From the NCBI GenBank assembly GCA_014380365.1, contig JACMJZ010000029.1:186001-250000 (forward strand): DNA of 64,000 bases. Direction: 5' to 3'. The notes under the pieces are model-generated. The model saw only the letters and a program-made list of their open reading frames with translations, did no database searches and was not told the origin of the DNA. The DNA comes from Pyrinomonadaceae bacterium (GTDB taxonomy: Bacteria; Acidobacteriota; Blastocatellia; Pyrinomonadales; Pyrinomonadaceae). The position numbers and the translations under genes are program-made. How positions within the stretch are numbered: position 1 is the stretch's first letter; each line of letters opens with the position of its first letter. Shown piece by piece: positions 1-9,035 of the stretch.

Positions 1-27
1 GAAGGCTTTGAATGAGCCCACCCGGAT

Positions 28-1218
28 TTAAACTGCTACCTCGTTTGGTTCGCCAACTACGACGAGTTCGCGAACGCGCTCGCGCAAGGCGCCTTCGAAT
101 CGACGTGCCTCCTCTACCTCCGAGAACGAAAGGGCGCGTAACTCCTGTTCGATGCGCCGTCGATAATCAGAGACCAGCGAGTCTGACACTCCTAAAACCG
201 CGGCAACTTCAAGTTGCGTTGATTGCTCCTGGCTCAAGTAGCAGTGCCACAAGACACCTAGTATGCGGTTGTATTGCTTGAGTTTTCCCCGCACCGTCTC
301 TTGCAAGCTGCTGAGAAAGTGGTCCACGAATCCTGCCGCTTCGTTTTCCGATTCACGTCGCATCAGGCCTTGTTCCGGATTCTCCTGCCGGTCTACAGGC
401 TCAAAATGATTACCGTCGTCGTTGTCGTCGCCATCGAGCGGGACGAGGTAGATGTCCATTACGGGCAGCCGCGACATGACCAGACTGCGCAGAGTCCTGA
501 CGTCAACGGGCGAATCGACTGCGTCCAACACGGAGACAATCAAGTCTTCAAGATCTGAATTGCTGATCACCACCTGGGAGTCGCCAGTGCATCCGACCAT
601 GCGCGTATCACGCGGGCGGACGGGAATAATGTGGACGCGCTGCTCAACGTCGTGCGAGTCGCGACGGCGTTTTCCGTCGGCCCACTCGCTGAGTCCATAC
701 ATTCGATCCGCCAGACGTCGATGGGGTTCATCTCCGCTTCCGCTCGTATCAAACCGACGGAAGTTTGAGCTTGACTGAATCAAGGTGGAAATACGACGCG
801 CCAATCGGTAGCTTTCCGGGTGTCGCTTCCTCAGTTCGGCGGTGAGAAGATTTGTGAGCTCGATCTGGCCAATCTCGCATTCGATTTCGTAGTCAGTCAT
901 CTCGGTATCGAGATAATGCTCGAAACGATTCTTGCTCAATAGTTGAACGAAGAGCTCCTGAGTCAGGTCTGTGTGGGCACTACCTGCACCCTCTTCAACC
1001 AAGAGACCAGCGCTCCGCGATGCCCTCACCAAAGGATGATGTGAAACAATGCGGTGCAATTCCGACCATAGGCGATTGACGTCTGAACTGCGAAGGCTTT
1101 CAATCCATTTGCCGCTCTTCGCGATCCGCTCTGCAGTGCGTTTCGCGCGGGCTGGTTGAAGTCCTCCACCTATGGCTCTTGGCTCAGCTTCTTTTGCTAC
1201 TTGGTTTAGGGATTTCAC
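28..1218 (-). CDS. Sigma factor-like protein with C-terminal helix-turn-helix
   Basis: A 396-aa soluble protein with no signal peptide or membrane segment. Residues 85-160 are helical (for example LTQELFVQLL at 85-94 and ESYRLARRIS at 135-144). Residues 255-295 form an acidic, low-complexity linker rich in D, N and E. Residues 296-360 look like a sigma-70 region 4: helices followed by an HTH at about 335-358 (VAAVLGVSDSLVSDYRRR). I infer a DNA-binding, sigma-like transcription factor; no studied homologue is recognised. It diverges from the small HxxxCxxC gene at 1801 across a 580-bp gap. An ordinary HTH regulator is the alternative. Confidence 0.6.
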   Translation of the reverse strand: MKSLNQVAKEAEPRAIGGGLQPARAKRTAERIAKSGKWIESLRSSDVNRLWSELHRIVSHHPLVRASRSAGLLVEEGAGSAHTDLTQELFVQLLSKNRFEHYLDTEMTDYEIECEIGQIELTNLLTAELRKRHPESYRLARRISTLIQSSSNFRRFDTSGSGDEPHRRLADRMYGLSEWADGKRRRDSHDVEQRVHIIPVRPRDTRMVGCTGDSQVVISNSDLEDLIVSVLDAVDSPVDVRTLRSLVMSRLPVMDIYLVPLDGDDNDDGNHFEPVDRQENPEQGLMRRESENEAAGFVDHFLSSLQETVRGKLKQYNRILGVLWHCYLSQEQSTQLEVAAVLGVSDSLVSDYRRRIEQELRALSFSEVEEARRFEGALRERVRELVVVGEPNEVAV

Positions 1219-1768
1219 AGGAATTATTTGGGGGTAGGCGGTTTAGATGAAATTCAGTTTCGGTGGGCACTTCACAAGGTATGTCTGGCACCTTAGAGTG
1301 AAGCAGGTTCAAGAAGATCTACTGCTCAATGAAAGCGAGACGCCTGAGGTAAGGCAACGGATGGGGGTTTTTCCGAAGCAGCGGGCTCTGATTGCCCTTG
1401 ACCTATCAATGGGTAATCGCTGATTTAGTCATTTTGGAGGTGCCCGGTCTATCCTGCGGAAACAGGTGGGCTGCCCTGGAACGAGCGTCAAAGAGCAGGA
1501 GCTCTCTGACTTGACGCAGGCATCTTAGCAACATTCCCCGGAATGAGCAACATGTTTTTACAATTCCGGCAAGTTATTGATTCCAGACTACAAAAGACGG
1601 CTAGGAAGTAAGAAAGTTATGGAACTGGTAAACAATTAACTCTATTAAGTTGATGAACAAGTCGGATAACTGTGCTGGTTCTGGATTTGCAGATAACAAG
1701 CAAACTTGCCCCCTTGCTGTTTCTCATTTCTCCTGGCAGGACTGTACTCAAAGAAACTACTCGAGAAG
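1219..1768. other. Long gene-free stretch between divergent genes
   Basis: No convincing gene here. The few short ORFs lack a ribosome binding site and protein-like composition. It separates two divergently read genes, so it probably holds their promoters and leaders. I could not pick out a clear -35/-10 pair. Confidence 0.4.
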
Positions 1769-1800
1769 CCTGGTGGCCCGCGCCACCAGGGGGCAAATAG
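1769..1800 (+). promoter_or_regulatory. Hairpin overlapping the Shine-Dalgarno of the 1801 gene
   Basis: CCTGGTGGC (1769-1777) and GCCACCAGG (1782-1790) form a perfect 9-bp stem with a 4-nt loop. The ribosome binding site AGGGGG (1788-1793) starts inside the 3' arm, and the ATG follows at 1801. The stem should hide part of the Shine-Dalgarno sequence, as in thermosensor or protein-controlled leaders. The role is inferred; the structure is visible. Confidence 0.45.
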
Positions 1801-2121
1801 ATGAAAGCATCGAGCGCAAAATCGTTTAGCAAAAAACTGTCCTGCCCGTCTTCAACCCTCCTGCTCTCCTTTCGCCTCCAAGTGCTGGCCCCTGAAATCA
1901 GTTTCCTGGTGAAGCACCATCTGGGAGGATGTGATTTTTGTTATTGCGAGCTTTCTTTGTTGGCTTTGTACACGACGCCGCTCAAGGGTGAGTGTCGTAC
2001 TCCGGACTTGCCGATCAATTTAAGGGTTCTGGCAGAGTCGATTCTGGGGCAGTTGAAATCGGGAAAGGCTATAGGAGAGAGTTCTGATGGCCCGAAAGGC
2101 CTCAGTTTCATCGATGTGTGA
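1801..2121 (+). CDS. Small protein with HxxxCxxCxC putative metal-binding motif
   Basis: A 106-aa protein. Residues 39-50 (HHLGGCDFCYCE) place H40, C44, C47 and C49 in a spacing like the zinc-binding HxxxCxxC of zf-HC2/anti-sigma proteins. No membrane segment is evident. The start is chosen because AGGGGG lies 7 nt upstream of the ATG. It is divergent from the sigma-like gene at 28-1218, so a sigma/anti-sigma type relation is possible but inferred only from motif and position. Confidence 0.5.
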   Translation: MKASSAKSFSKKLSCPSSTLLLSFRLQVLAPEISFLVKHHLGGCDFCYCELSLLALYTTPLKGECRTPDLPINLRVLAESILGQLKSGKAIGESSDGPKGLSFIDV

Positions 2122-2181
2122 GGGTTAGCCTGTAAGTTAAACTCTTGCTGAGGTTCGTCCCGCCAAGGTTCGTCAACACAA

Positions 2182-4044
2182 TCACGAATAGAGATCTTCG
2201 ATCACACTGCCAAACTTCTGATCTATCACTCGTCTCTTAACCTTGAGTGTTGGGGTGAGTTCACCGTTGTCGATCGTGAATTCATCCGGCAACAACGCAA
2301 TTCGGCGGATCCGCTCGTAGTCTGCAAGTTCCCGTGTGAGTGCTGCCACGTCACTTTGAACCAGCTTGATAGCCGCCGGAAACTTTGCGAGACTTGCCCG
2401 GTCACTTGGAAACTTTTCCCCGGCTTCAGTAAGGGCTTGCCTGACGGCTTCCCACTCGGGAACAACGAGGGCGGCCGGCTGTTTGCGACCAGTACCCACG
2501 ACTACTGTCTGACTGACAAACTCGCTTTGCTTAAGGAGACTTTCGATCTGCTGTGGCGCAATGTATTTACCGTTGGAAAGCTTGAACAGATCTTTCTTTC
2601 GATCGGTGATGTAAAGTCGGCCTTTCTTATCCAGATGGCCGACATCACCGGTGGCGAACCACTCATCTTTCAAAACAGTGGCTGTCTCTTCAGGATGGCC
2701 ATAGTAGCCCCTCATCACGTTGGGTCCGCGTAACATGATTTCACCGTCGTCGGCGATGGCAATTTCGATCCCCTCGAAGGGCGAGCCCACCGAGCCAACC
2801 TGATTATCATCAGGACGATTTGCAGTGACGATACATGTTTCGGTGGCGCCGTAGCCCTGCAGAATTGGGATCCCTGCGGCCATGAAAGCGTAGGAAAGTA
2901 CGGGTGAAAGCGGCGCGCCTCCTGACACGAAATATCGCAAACGCCCTCCAACACCTTCACGCCACTTCGAAAACACCAGCCGGCTCGCTACTTTTTGTTG
3001 CAGCCGAAGCTTCGGCCCGATAAGTTTGCCTTTGTCCTGCAACTCAGCATAGCGCTGGCCGACCTCCAACGATCGCACGAAGACCCGGCGTTTCCAGCCC
3101 TTTTGCGAAAACCCTTTCTTAACGATGCGGTGGTAGACCTTCTCAAATAAACGCGGGACTGCAGTCATCACGGTAGGTCTAACTTCGCGCAGATTTTCAC
3201 CCACCTGATCAAACGACGCTGTGTAGTACACGGAAACGCCGTTGTAGCAGAAGATGTAAAAACCGGTGCGCTCAAAGATGTGTGAAAGAGGCAAAACAGA
3301 AAGAGCAATATCCGTGGGTCCAATAGGCAATCCGGCTGTAATAGCCAGGACATTGGAGACGAAATTCGCATGCGTTAGCATTACGCCTTTCGGTTCACCA
3401 GTCGTTCCCGAGGTATAGATTATGGTTGCGAGATCGGTTTGCCTCACAGCTTTGAGGTAAGCATCAAAAGCCGCCGGATTGTTGCGAGCACGTTCCGCCC
3501 CGCTCCGTTCCAGAGCTGCAAGCGTGGTAGATCGATCCATAGCGTCGCCGGCTTCTTCGTCGAAGAAAATAATCTTCTCAAGAAAATCCAACCCTTCCAA
3601 CGCTTTTCGAGCATGCTTGAAGAGCTTTCTGTTGGAGACAAAAATTGCGCGTGCTCCAGAGTCAGTGAGAATGAAACGGATTTGATCAACTGCCTGCGTC
3701 GTGTAGATGGGAACGTTAATGGCGCCCAGACTAAGGATCGCAAGATCTACAATCGACCACTCAGGTCTGTTTTCCGAGAGCAGCGCCACCCGGTCTCCGG
3801 GTCTAATCCCAACGTCAGCTAAGCCCAACGCCACATTGCGCACACGCTCTACGACTTGAGCTGCCGATATATTGATCCAATCGCTACCAATCTTGTGGTT
3901 GAGGGCGTCGGTCTTCGCATGTTTCAGCGTGGCCGCAAGACAGAGTGCGGGTACCGAAGACGCTGCGGCAGAATCCATCACTTTGTTCACTTTTGTTTGA
4001 GCAGCTGAAGCCAAATCAGTGAGTCTCCTGATCCGAGTATTCAA
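2182..4044 (-). CDS. Long-chain fatty acyl-CoA synthetase (AMP-forming)
   Basis: A 620-aa member of the ANL superfamily, expected to activate long-chain fatty acids to acyl-AMP and then acyl-CoA at the inner membrane. The phosphate-binding loop YTSGTTGEPKG is at 210-220. The adenylate motif GYGATE, the ATP-binding TGDVG and the hinge DRKKDLFKLSNGKYIAP are all present in order, and the length fits FadD/long-chain ACSL proteins. There is no N-terminal signal. The hinge sequence and length are close to those of the second copy at 13683. Family assignment is secure; chain-length preference cannot be read from the sequence. Confidence 0.93.
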   Translation of the reverse strand: MNTRIRRLTDLASAAQTKVNKVMDSAAASSVPALCLAATLKHAKTDALNHKIGSDWINISAAQVVERVRNVALGLADVGIRPGDRVALLSENRPEWSIVDLAILSLGAINVPIYTTQAVDQIRFILTDSGARAIFVSNRKLFKHARKALEGLDFLEKIIFFDEEAGDAMDRSTTLAALERSGAERARNNPAAFDAYLKAVRQTDLATIIYTSGTTGEPKGVMLTHANFVSNVLAITAGLPIGPTDIALSVLPLSHIFERTGFYIFCYNGVSVYYTASFDQVGENLREVRPTVMTAVPRLFEKVYHRIVKKGFSQKGWKRRVFVRSLEVGQRYAELQDKGKLIGPKLRLQQKVASRLVFSKWREGVGGRLRYFVSGGAPLSPVLSYAFMAAGIPILQGYGATETCIVTANRPDDNQVGSVGSPFEGIEIAIADDGEIMLRGPNVMRGYYGHPEETATVLKDEWFATGDVGHLDKKGRLYITDRKKDLFKLSNGKYIAPQQIESLLKQSEFVSQTVVVGTGRKQPAALVVPEWEAVRQALTEAGEKFPSDRASLAKFPAAIKLVQSDVAALTRELADYERIRRIALLPDEFTIDNGELTPTLKVKRRVIDQKFGSVIEDLYS

Positions 4045-4115
4045 GCGTTCGACAGACGGCGCGGAATCATAACACCACTACATTGCGCTTCCCTCTTGTC
4101 TGTTAAGGAGTCATT

Positions 4116-5591
4116 TCAAGCAGTGGCGGTGGATTCACCACGATCGCGCTTCTTTTGGCGTGATTGCACCTCCTCCACGCGTCCGTTAACGGTCGCCAGC
4201 GCAGCCAGCACCAGAAAGAGAAGCGCGTTGGAAGGCGTATGAAGCGTGAAGTCGAAGAAACTGTGAACCAGCACGCCAAAGCATCCCGCCAGGGCGCCCG
4301 TCGCGACACCTCGCCGGAAGTCATCACGAGAATCTCTGCGAGAGAAACCAATGCGAAATAGACTAATCACGAAAAACAATCCAATCACGGCGCCCACGAT
4401 ACCTGCGTCAGATAAGAGCTGGAGGTAATCGTTGTGCGCTTGCTCCAGCCGGTAAAGGCCGTTGCGAGAATCGTAGCCCGTGTACACCACTCCAAAAGCC
4501 CCAAGGCCAGTGCCTATCAGGGGATGATTCTTGATGATATCTACTGTGACGCTCCAAAAATGCGCACGTCCAGTTGTCGGATCGTCTGTATTGACCGAAC
4601 CCACAATTCGAGTCAACGCCTCTTCTCCTCCTAACAAAACTACCCCACCGAAAAGTGCTACCACCAATGCCAACGCCAACCCGGCTTTGGTTGCGGCGCT
4701 CTTGATTCGCGGCCTACTCACAGATGCTTCTCGCTTCTTCTTGTGATGGCGTCTGAAACCCATAGTCGCCGCCAGGAAAAGAATCTCAGCCACCAGGCTG
4801 ATAAGTCCGCCGCGAGAATTGGTCATGACGAGAGCCACAGCCATTAGGCCCGCTACAAAGAGGTAGATGAACCTTTTCTCTTTCGCGACAGCGCCCGAGA
4901 AAAGGAGACCGAGCGGGAGAGCTAACGTTAGCTCCATGTATCCGGCAAAGTGGTGGCGATTGATGAACGGTCCGAAGGCCGTGCTTTGGCCCAACTCCCG
5001 GATCCAGTAGACCTTGGTAGGACTAATAATCGACTGGGTCAAACCAAAGATAGCCAGAAAAAATCCAAAGATAGTAATCGTTCTGACGAGCAGATGCAGG
5101 CGTTTCGGAGTATCGAGGAAAACCAGGGTGGCGACGAAGTAAAGCAGCAATGACGTCAACTGAATAACCACGAGCCGCGTCGAGTATGGATCCAACGACA
5201 GACTACTAGTCAAAGGCGTCTGCAGGGCTCCTGCGTTACCCGGCGTCCGGAGAGGAAGAAGCTGGACCAGGCCGAGGACCAACATCCCCAGCAACGGCAA
5301 CTGCAAGATATTGCGGCTGAAACGAAATGATCCCAGGATCCAGCTATCAATCAACCACAGCGTTAGGATGGCCACCGCGCCGAGAAAGAAGACGGCCTGG
5401 GCCCAATAGTGGACCGTACCAAAGGCAAGAGCTGAAAGTATGATGGCGCCGCAAAGAATCAGAAACGCGAACCGGCTCGGCAGCGTGTGCTTGATGCGAT
5501 AAGACGTGTACCCGGAAGACTTGATAGGCTGAACTTCAACAGCCTCGGGAACCAACGCGCTATTTTCGGGGCTTAAGATCGAAGTCGTCAT
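4116..5591 (-). CDS. O-antigen ligase family membrane protein
   Basis: A 491-aa polytopic protein with about 10-12 hydrophobic segments. The Wzy_C-type signature lies in the large loop: GTGLGAFG followed by HNDYLQLLSDAGIVG. Members join or ligate polysaccharide chains at the periplasmic face (WaaL or Wzy type). I chose the ATG at 5591 rather than the GTG at 5642 because it cuts the overlap with the upstream TPR gene to 32 bp. It is third in a same-strand run after the WecA-like fusion and the TPR protein, so it likely acts in one surface-glycan pathway. Ligase and polymerase cannot be told apart here. Confidence 0.83.
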   Translation of the reverse strand: MTTSILSPENSALVPEAVEVQPIKSSGYTSYRIKHTLPSRFAFLILCGAIILSALAFGTVHYWAQAVFFLGAVAILTLWLIDSWILGSFRFSRNILQLPLLGMLVLGLVQLLPLRTPGNAGALQTPLTSSLSLDPYSTRLVVIQLTSLLLYFVATLVFLDTPKRLHLLVRTITIFGFFLAIFGLTQSIISPTKVYWIRELGQSTAFGPFINRHHFAGYMELTLALPLGLLFSGAVAKEKRFIYLFVAGLMAVALVMTNSRGGLISLVAEILFLAATMGFRRHHKKKREASVSRPRIKSAATKAGLALALVVALFGGVVLLGGEEALTRIVGSVNTDDPTTGRAHFWSVTVDIIKNHPLIGTGLGAFGVVYTGYDSRNGLYRLEQAHNDYLQLLSDAGIVGAVIGLFFVISLFRIGFSRRDSRDDFRRGVATGALAGCFGVLVHSFFDFTLHTPSNALLFLVLAALATVNGRVEEVQSRQKKRDRGESTATA

Positions 5592-6858
5592 ACCAAACAG
5601 TTCCAAAAATCGGACAAACCGCACTTTCGGCACAGGAATCACGGAGGATCTTGACCCTCACAGCCTCCGTCTTCGCACCTGTCTTGAAGGAGATTGCGAC
5701 ACGCTGCCAGTTGTTGTTTCCATCAGGCGCAGGCGCCGAATTTGATAGCACGGCTTCGTCAGCAGCATCGACGATCGCAACATACGGAGTACTCCCGCTC
5801 TCAAGTCGCTCCGTCCTTACATAACACTCAAAGTCGTATTCTTTATTAGGGGACAACGGGACCAGTTGGGAAACATTAATACCGTCAAGGCGCGAGCGTA
5901 CCTGGAAAAACAACCGCAGACTTCGCTGTCCTTCGTGCCCCACGCCGGCGTCGATCCCAATTTGCACCTGATTTTGAGATTGTACTTGCCAACCGAAAAC
6001 GGCATCCGGTCCGTGAGCTACATTATCTTCAAAACCCCGGTCAACCAGACGGTCGCGGACCACGCGGTAAGGCGCACCGGGCGCAACTTCATTCCAAACG
6101 TCAGCTGCCTGGTGAAAACGCTTATTCGCGAGCAGCGCCGCAATAATAGGATCGGCAGCGTATCGGCGGGTTCGTTTTTCCGTCTCAGTCAACGTATTCC
6201 AAAGCCGCTGCCCTTCGTCGAACCTGCGCCGATCGAATAGATACCTGGAAAACTGTGCCCGAGCGTCAGGCGTATCGCCAATCGCCGTCTTAAGCGCCTC
6301 GAAGTCGTCTTTGTAAATCTGCCAGGCAAGGTTGAACAACTGCGACTGCAGTTCACCGTTTGCCTGGCTCGCTCGCTGCAACTCCGGAAACGCTTCCGTG
6401 TAGCGGTCCATACGAATCAGCAGGTTTCCCAGGTGCCAACGCGGATAAGCGTAGGCCGGGGCAAGCCTGACCGCTTCCCGCAAGGCCTTCTCTGCTTTCT
6501 CGGTCTCGCCCGCCTGCTCCAGCGCCTGCCCTAAACTCATCCAGAACCTGTAGTCATGGGGCGCGAGACTTACTGCTTTCTCGTATGCAGCTACGCTTTG
6601 AACTATCTGGTCTGGCGGGAGTTCCTTTTCGATGAGATTGCCGAGTCGCCAATACGGTAGAGGATCTTTGGGCGCCAGCGACACCGCCATCCGGGCCGTT
6701 TCCAGACGGTTCTCCTCCAGCGCGAAGTGTTCGGCAATCGTATTGCCAATGTACCAGCGAACCACGAACCACGAAGCCAGGAACGCCAGCGAAAGAACAA
6801 GCAGCATAGAGAGTTTCGCGGGCACGCTGGCTCTTAAATGCATTACTTGATCAGGCAT
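5560..6858 (-). CDS. Membrane-anchored TPR protein with C-terminal carbohydrate-binding-like domain
   Basis: 432 aa. One N-terminal membrane segment (about residues 16-34) is followed by TPR units (about 45-190; for example AVSLAPHDYRFWMSLGQALE and the next unit ending LAPAYAYPRWHLG). The C-terminal 150 residues look like a beta-sandwich of the carbohydrate-binding type (GQRSLRLFFQVRS, YDFECYVRTE). It sits between the WecA-like fusion and the O-antigen ligase and overlaps the latter, so I infer a periplasmic scaffold or glycan-binding helper in polysaccharide assembly. The function of the sandwich domain is a guess from pattern. Confidence 0.72.
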   Translation of the reverse strand: MPDQVMHLRASVPAKLSMLLVLSLAFLASWFVVRWYIGNTIAEHFALEENRLETARMAVSLAPKDPLPYWRLGNLIEKELPPDQIVQSVAAYEKAVSLAPHDYRFWMSLGQALEQAGETEKAEKALREAVRLAPAYAYPRWHLGNLLIRMDRYTEAFPELQRASQANGELQSQLFNLAWQIYKDDFEALKTAIGDTPDARAQFSRYLFDRRRFDEGQRLWNTLTETEKRTRRYAADPIIAALLANKRFHQAADVWNEVAPGAPYRVVRDRLVDRGFEDNVAHGPDAVFGWQVQSQNQVQIGIDAGVGHEGQRSLRLFFQVRSRLDGINVSQLVPLSPNKEYDFECYVRTERLESGSTPYVAIVDAADEAVLSNSAPAPDGNNNWQRVAISFKTGAKTEAVRVKILRDSCAESAVCPIFGTVWYDDFDLKPRK

Positions 6859-6894
6859 AAAACTACTGGTGTTTGCGAGCTTGCTTGTCGTTAC

Positions 6895-8724
6895 TCAGTC
6901 TGAGAGGTCTTCGATCGTTATCCGCATGCGTTTGACTGCAATGTTCTGATTCCGGCAGATCTCCTTGATCTTCTCGAGACGCTCCTCCGACATCATTGTG
7001 CTGGAGATCAACAATTCGTCCACATCCGTCTTGCGACAAACCGCGGCTAGATCGCCGTTACCGTTGTAGACCTTGAGACCGTGAATCAGCTTGCCTTGCT
7101 TCGCTGGATCGTCGTCTAGAAATCCGACCGGCGAATACTTGAGTGCACGATTGTTCAGCAGTTCTCTCAACAACAGTTCGCCGCCATCGCCGGCGCCATA
7201 GATGAGAACTCGCCGGCCCTGCGCGCTATGTGAGACTGGAAGCACCTGGCGAAACAAGCGAAAGGCCATGCGGCTCCCGGCCAGGAATATAAACATAAGT
7301 AAGGCATCGATGATGAAAATCGAGCGAGAGAACCCTTCAAAGCGAAAAGCGAAAAGCACTGCCAACACGCTCAACACCGAGCTAATGATTACCGCCTTAA
7401 CAAACACGATTAGATCGTCAAGACCCGTATAACGCCAGATGCCGCGATAAACGCCCATGACTAAAAACGACGCCATCTTTACGAAAACCAACACCGGCAG
7501 CGTGCGCAGAAACAGGTTCCACGCGTTGCTTCCGGACAGCGCCCCAAACTTCACCGCGTAGGCACACCAGTACGCGAGCAGAATCAGAACGACGTCCAGC
7601 AGTACCTCGAAGATGCGCCGCTTGTAAGAGAGATCGACGAGAAAGGCGTAGGGAGAATTATCTCGCTGGGCGATAGCTTCGTCGGTGTCGTCGTAAACCT
7701 TAACCCCGGCCAGATAGACCCCAAGCAACGTCAGCAGAATCGTGAACCCGGCAATCGCGGCCAAACTAACGTCGAGGTTTACACGCTGAACCAGCAGCGC
7801 CAACAGGCCTGAGAGAGCGGCAAAGCCATAGAGCATCCAGACCGCGTGACGTTCCGACATACCCAATGCCACCAGGCGGTGCGACGTGTGGTCGCGTCCA
7901 CCGTGAGAAACAGCACGGCCTGAAATCTTCCGCAGGATAGTCACGAACGTCGTATCGAAGATGGGTATGAACAAAACCAGGATCGGCACTGCAAGCACGG
8001 GTAACAGACTCCGCGAACGTCCTCCGGCGACGTTGACCAGTGCCGCGCTGGCCAGGAAAAACCCAATGAACATTGAACCCGAATCCCCCATGAAGATCGT
8101 CGCGGGATTGGAGTTAAAAACCAGAAAGCCGATGAGCGCGCCAGCGAAGGTCAGCAGCATCAACGCCTCGAGAGGCTGATTTGCGCTGATGAAGCTGAGC
8201 GCAAGAAAGGCCGAAGCTATCGCCGCTATCCCGGCAGCCAGTCCATCCATGTTGTCGAGCAGGTTTACGGCGTTGGTAATTCCAATCAACCAGAAAATCG
8301 TGATCACCATGTTAATGGGACGGGAGCTGGTCCAGGGCAGGCTTAAGCCGTAATAGATCACGAAGGCCGACCCCATTATTTGTCCGATTAGTTTCTGGTA
8401 GGGCTTCGAGTGGAGCAGGTCATCTGCCAGGCCCACCAAAAACAAAAACGTGCTGGCAAGGATAACCGCATCCAGATACGAACTCGGAAAGTGGCCCCAA
8501 CCCTGGACCGTGTGTGGTCGGACAAAAATGAAGTAGCTGATAATTACCGATAGCCAGATGGCCACGCCGCCCATCATTGCCGTGGGCGCCTTGTGCCAGC
8601 GGTCGGTCTTTGGCTTGGCCACCATGCCGAAACGCCTCGCCAGCACTCGCACTATGGGAGTCAGTGCGACCGCAAGGCCCGCGGACGCGGCAACAGCCAG
8701 AAGATTGAGCGAACTAAACGGCAT
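6895..8724 (-). CDS. WecA/MraY-like phosphoglycosyl transferase fused to CapD-type N-terminal module
   Basis: 609 aa. Residues 1-340 are a polytopic GT4/MraY-WecA family transferase, which moves a sugar-1-phosphate from UDP-sugar to undecaprenyl phosphate. Visible motifs are the Asp pair D101-D102, NLLDNMDGLA at 154-163, FMGDSGSMF and the histidine loop GGRDHTSHRL. Residues 365-490 add a second membrane bundle. From about 500 there is a Rossmann-type domain (VLIYGAGDGGELLLREL), as in the N-terminal CoA_binding_3 part of WbpM/PglF proteins; the catalytic SDR half of those enzymes is absent. It probably begins lipid-linked glycan synthesis for the two genes downstream. Confidence 0.88.
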   Translation of the reverse strand: MPFSSLNLLAVAASAGLAVALTPIVRVLARRFGMVAKPKTDRWHKAPTAMMGGVAIWLSVIISYFIFVRPHTVQGWGHFPSSYLDAVILASTFLFLVGLADDLLHSKPYQKLIGQIMGSAFVIYYGLSLPWTSSRPINMVITIFWLIGITNAVNLLDNMDGLAAGIAAIASAFLALSFISANQPLEALMLLTFAGALIGFLVFNSNPATIFMGDSGSMFIGFFLASAALVNVAGGRSRSLLPVLAVPILVLFIPIFDTTFVTILRKISGRAVSHGGRDHTSHRLVALGMSERHAVWMLYGFAALSGLLALLVQRVNLDVSLAAIAGFTILLTLLGVYLAGVKVYDDTDEAIAQRDNSPYAFLVDLSYKRRIFEVLLDVVLILLAYWCAYAVKFGALSGSNAWNLFLRTLPVLVFVKMASFLVMGVYRGIWRYTGLDDLIVFVKAVIISSVLSVLAVLFAFRFEGFSRSIFIIDALLMFIFLAGSRMAFRLFRQVLPVSHSAQGRRVLIYGAGDGGELLLRELLNNRALKYSPVGFLDDDPAKQGKLIHGLKVYNGNGDLAAVCRKTDVDELLISSTMMSEERLEKIKEICRNQNIAVKRMRITIEDLSD

Positions 8725-8855
8725 AACGGGTTATTGGAACGATTAGGACTGGACAGTGTAAGAGGAAACCTAATCGATAGCCGGAATCAAATCAAGTCAG
8801 GAACCAACATTAGTTCAGCTCGGCGTCTACAGGCAAAAAGAATCAACTGGAACGC

Positions 8856-8988
8856 TGGGACCGCAGGCGTCACGCCCGCAATGGGCGCCCAGCGCGAACC
8901 AGGCAGAAGCCCGACCGTTAGGGAAGGCTCAGATGCGGCCAGAATGTCCGGGTTCCCGGAAGATGCGGGCGAGACGCCCGCGGTCCCA
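8856..8988. repeat. Palindromic intergenic element, GCGGGCG type, with nested fragment
   Basis: The two ends (8856-8879 and 8965-8988) are inverted copies matching at about 22 of 24 positions. Each end is itself a hairpin such as GCGGGCG-AGA-CGCCCGC. The middle (about 8905-8932) carries AAGCCCGACCG, the core of the element at 58867, suggesting one element inserted in another. It fills most of the 311-bp gap between the polysaccharide genes and the S9 peptidase. The rest of the gap (8725-8855) shows nothing clear. Confidence 0.8.
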
Positions 8989-9035
8989 GTCAAATCGCTT
9001 GATGAACGCCCCCAGGATTGGCGATCTGAAGATCG

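Noticed and set aside
1617-1832. 71-aa frame on the minus strand
   Set aside because: No ribosome binding site, and it overlaps the hairpin and start of the 1801 gene.
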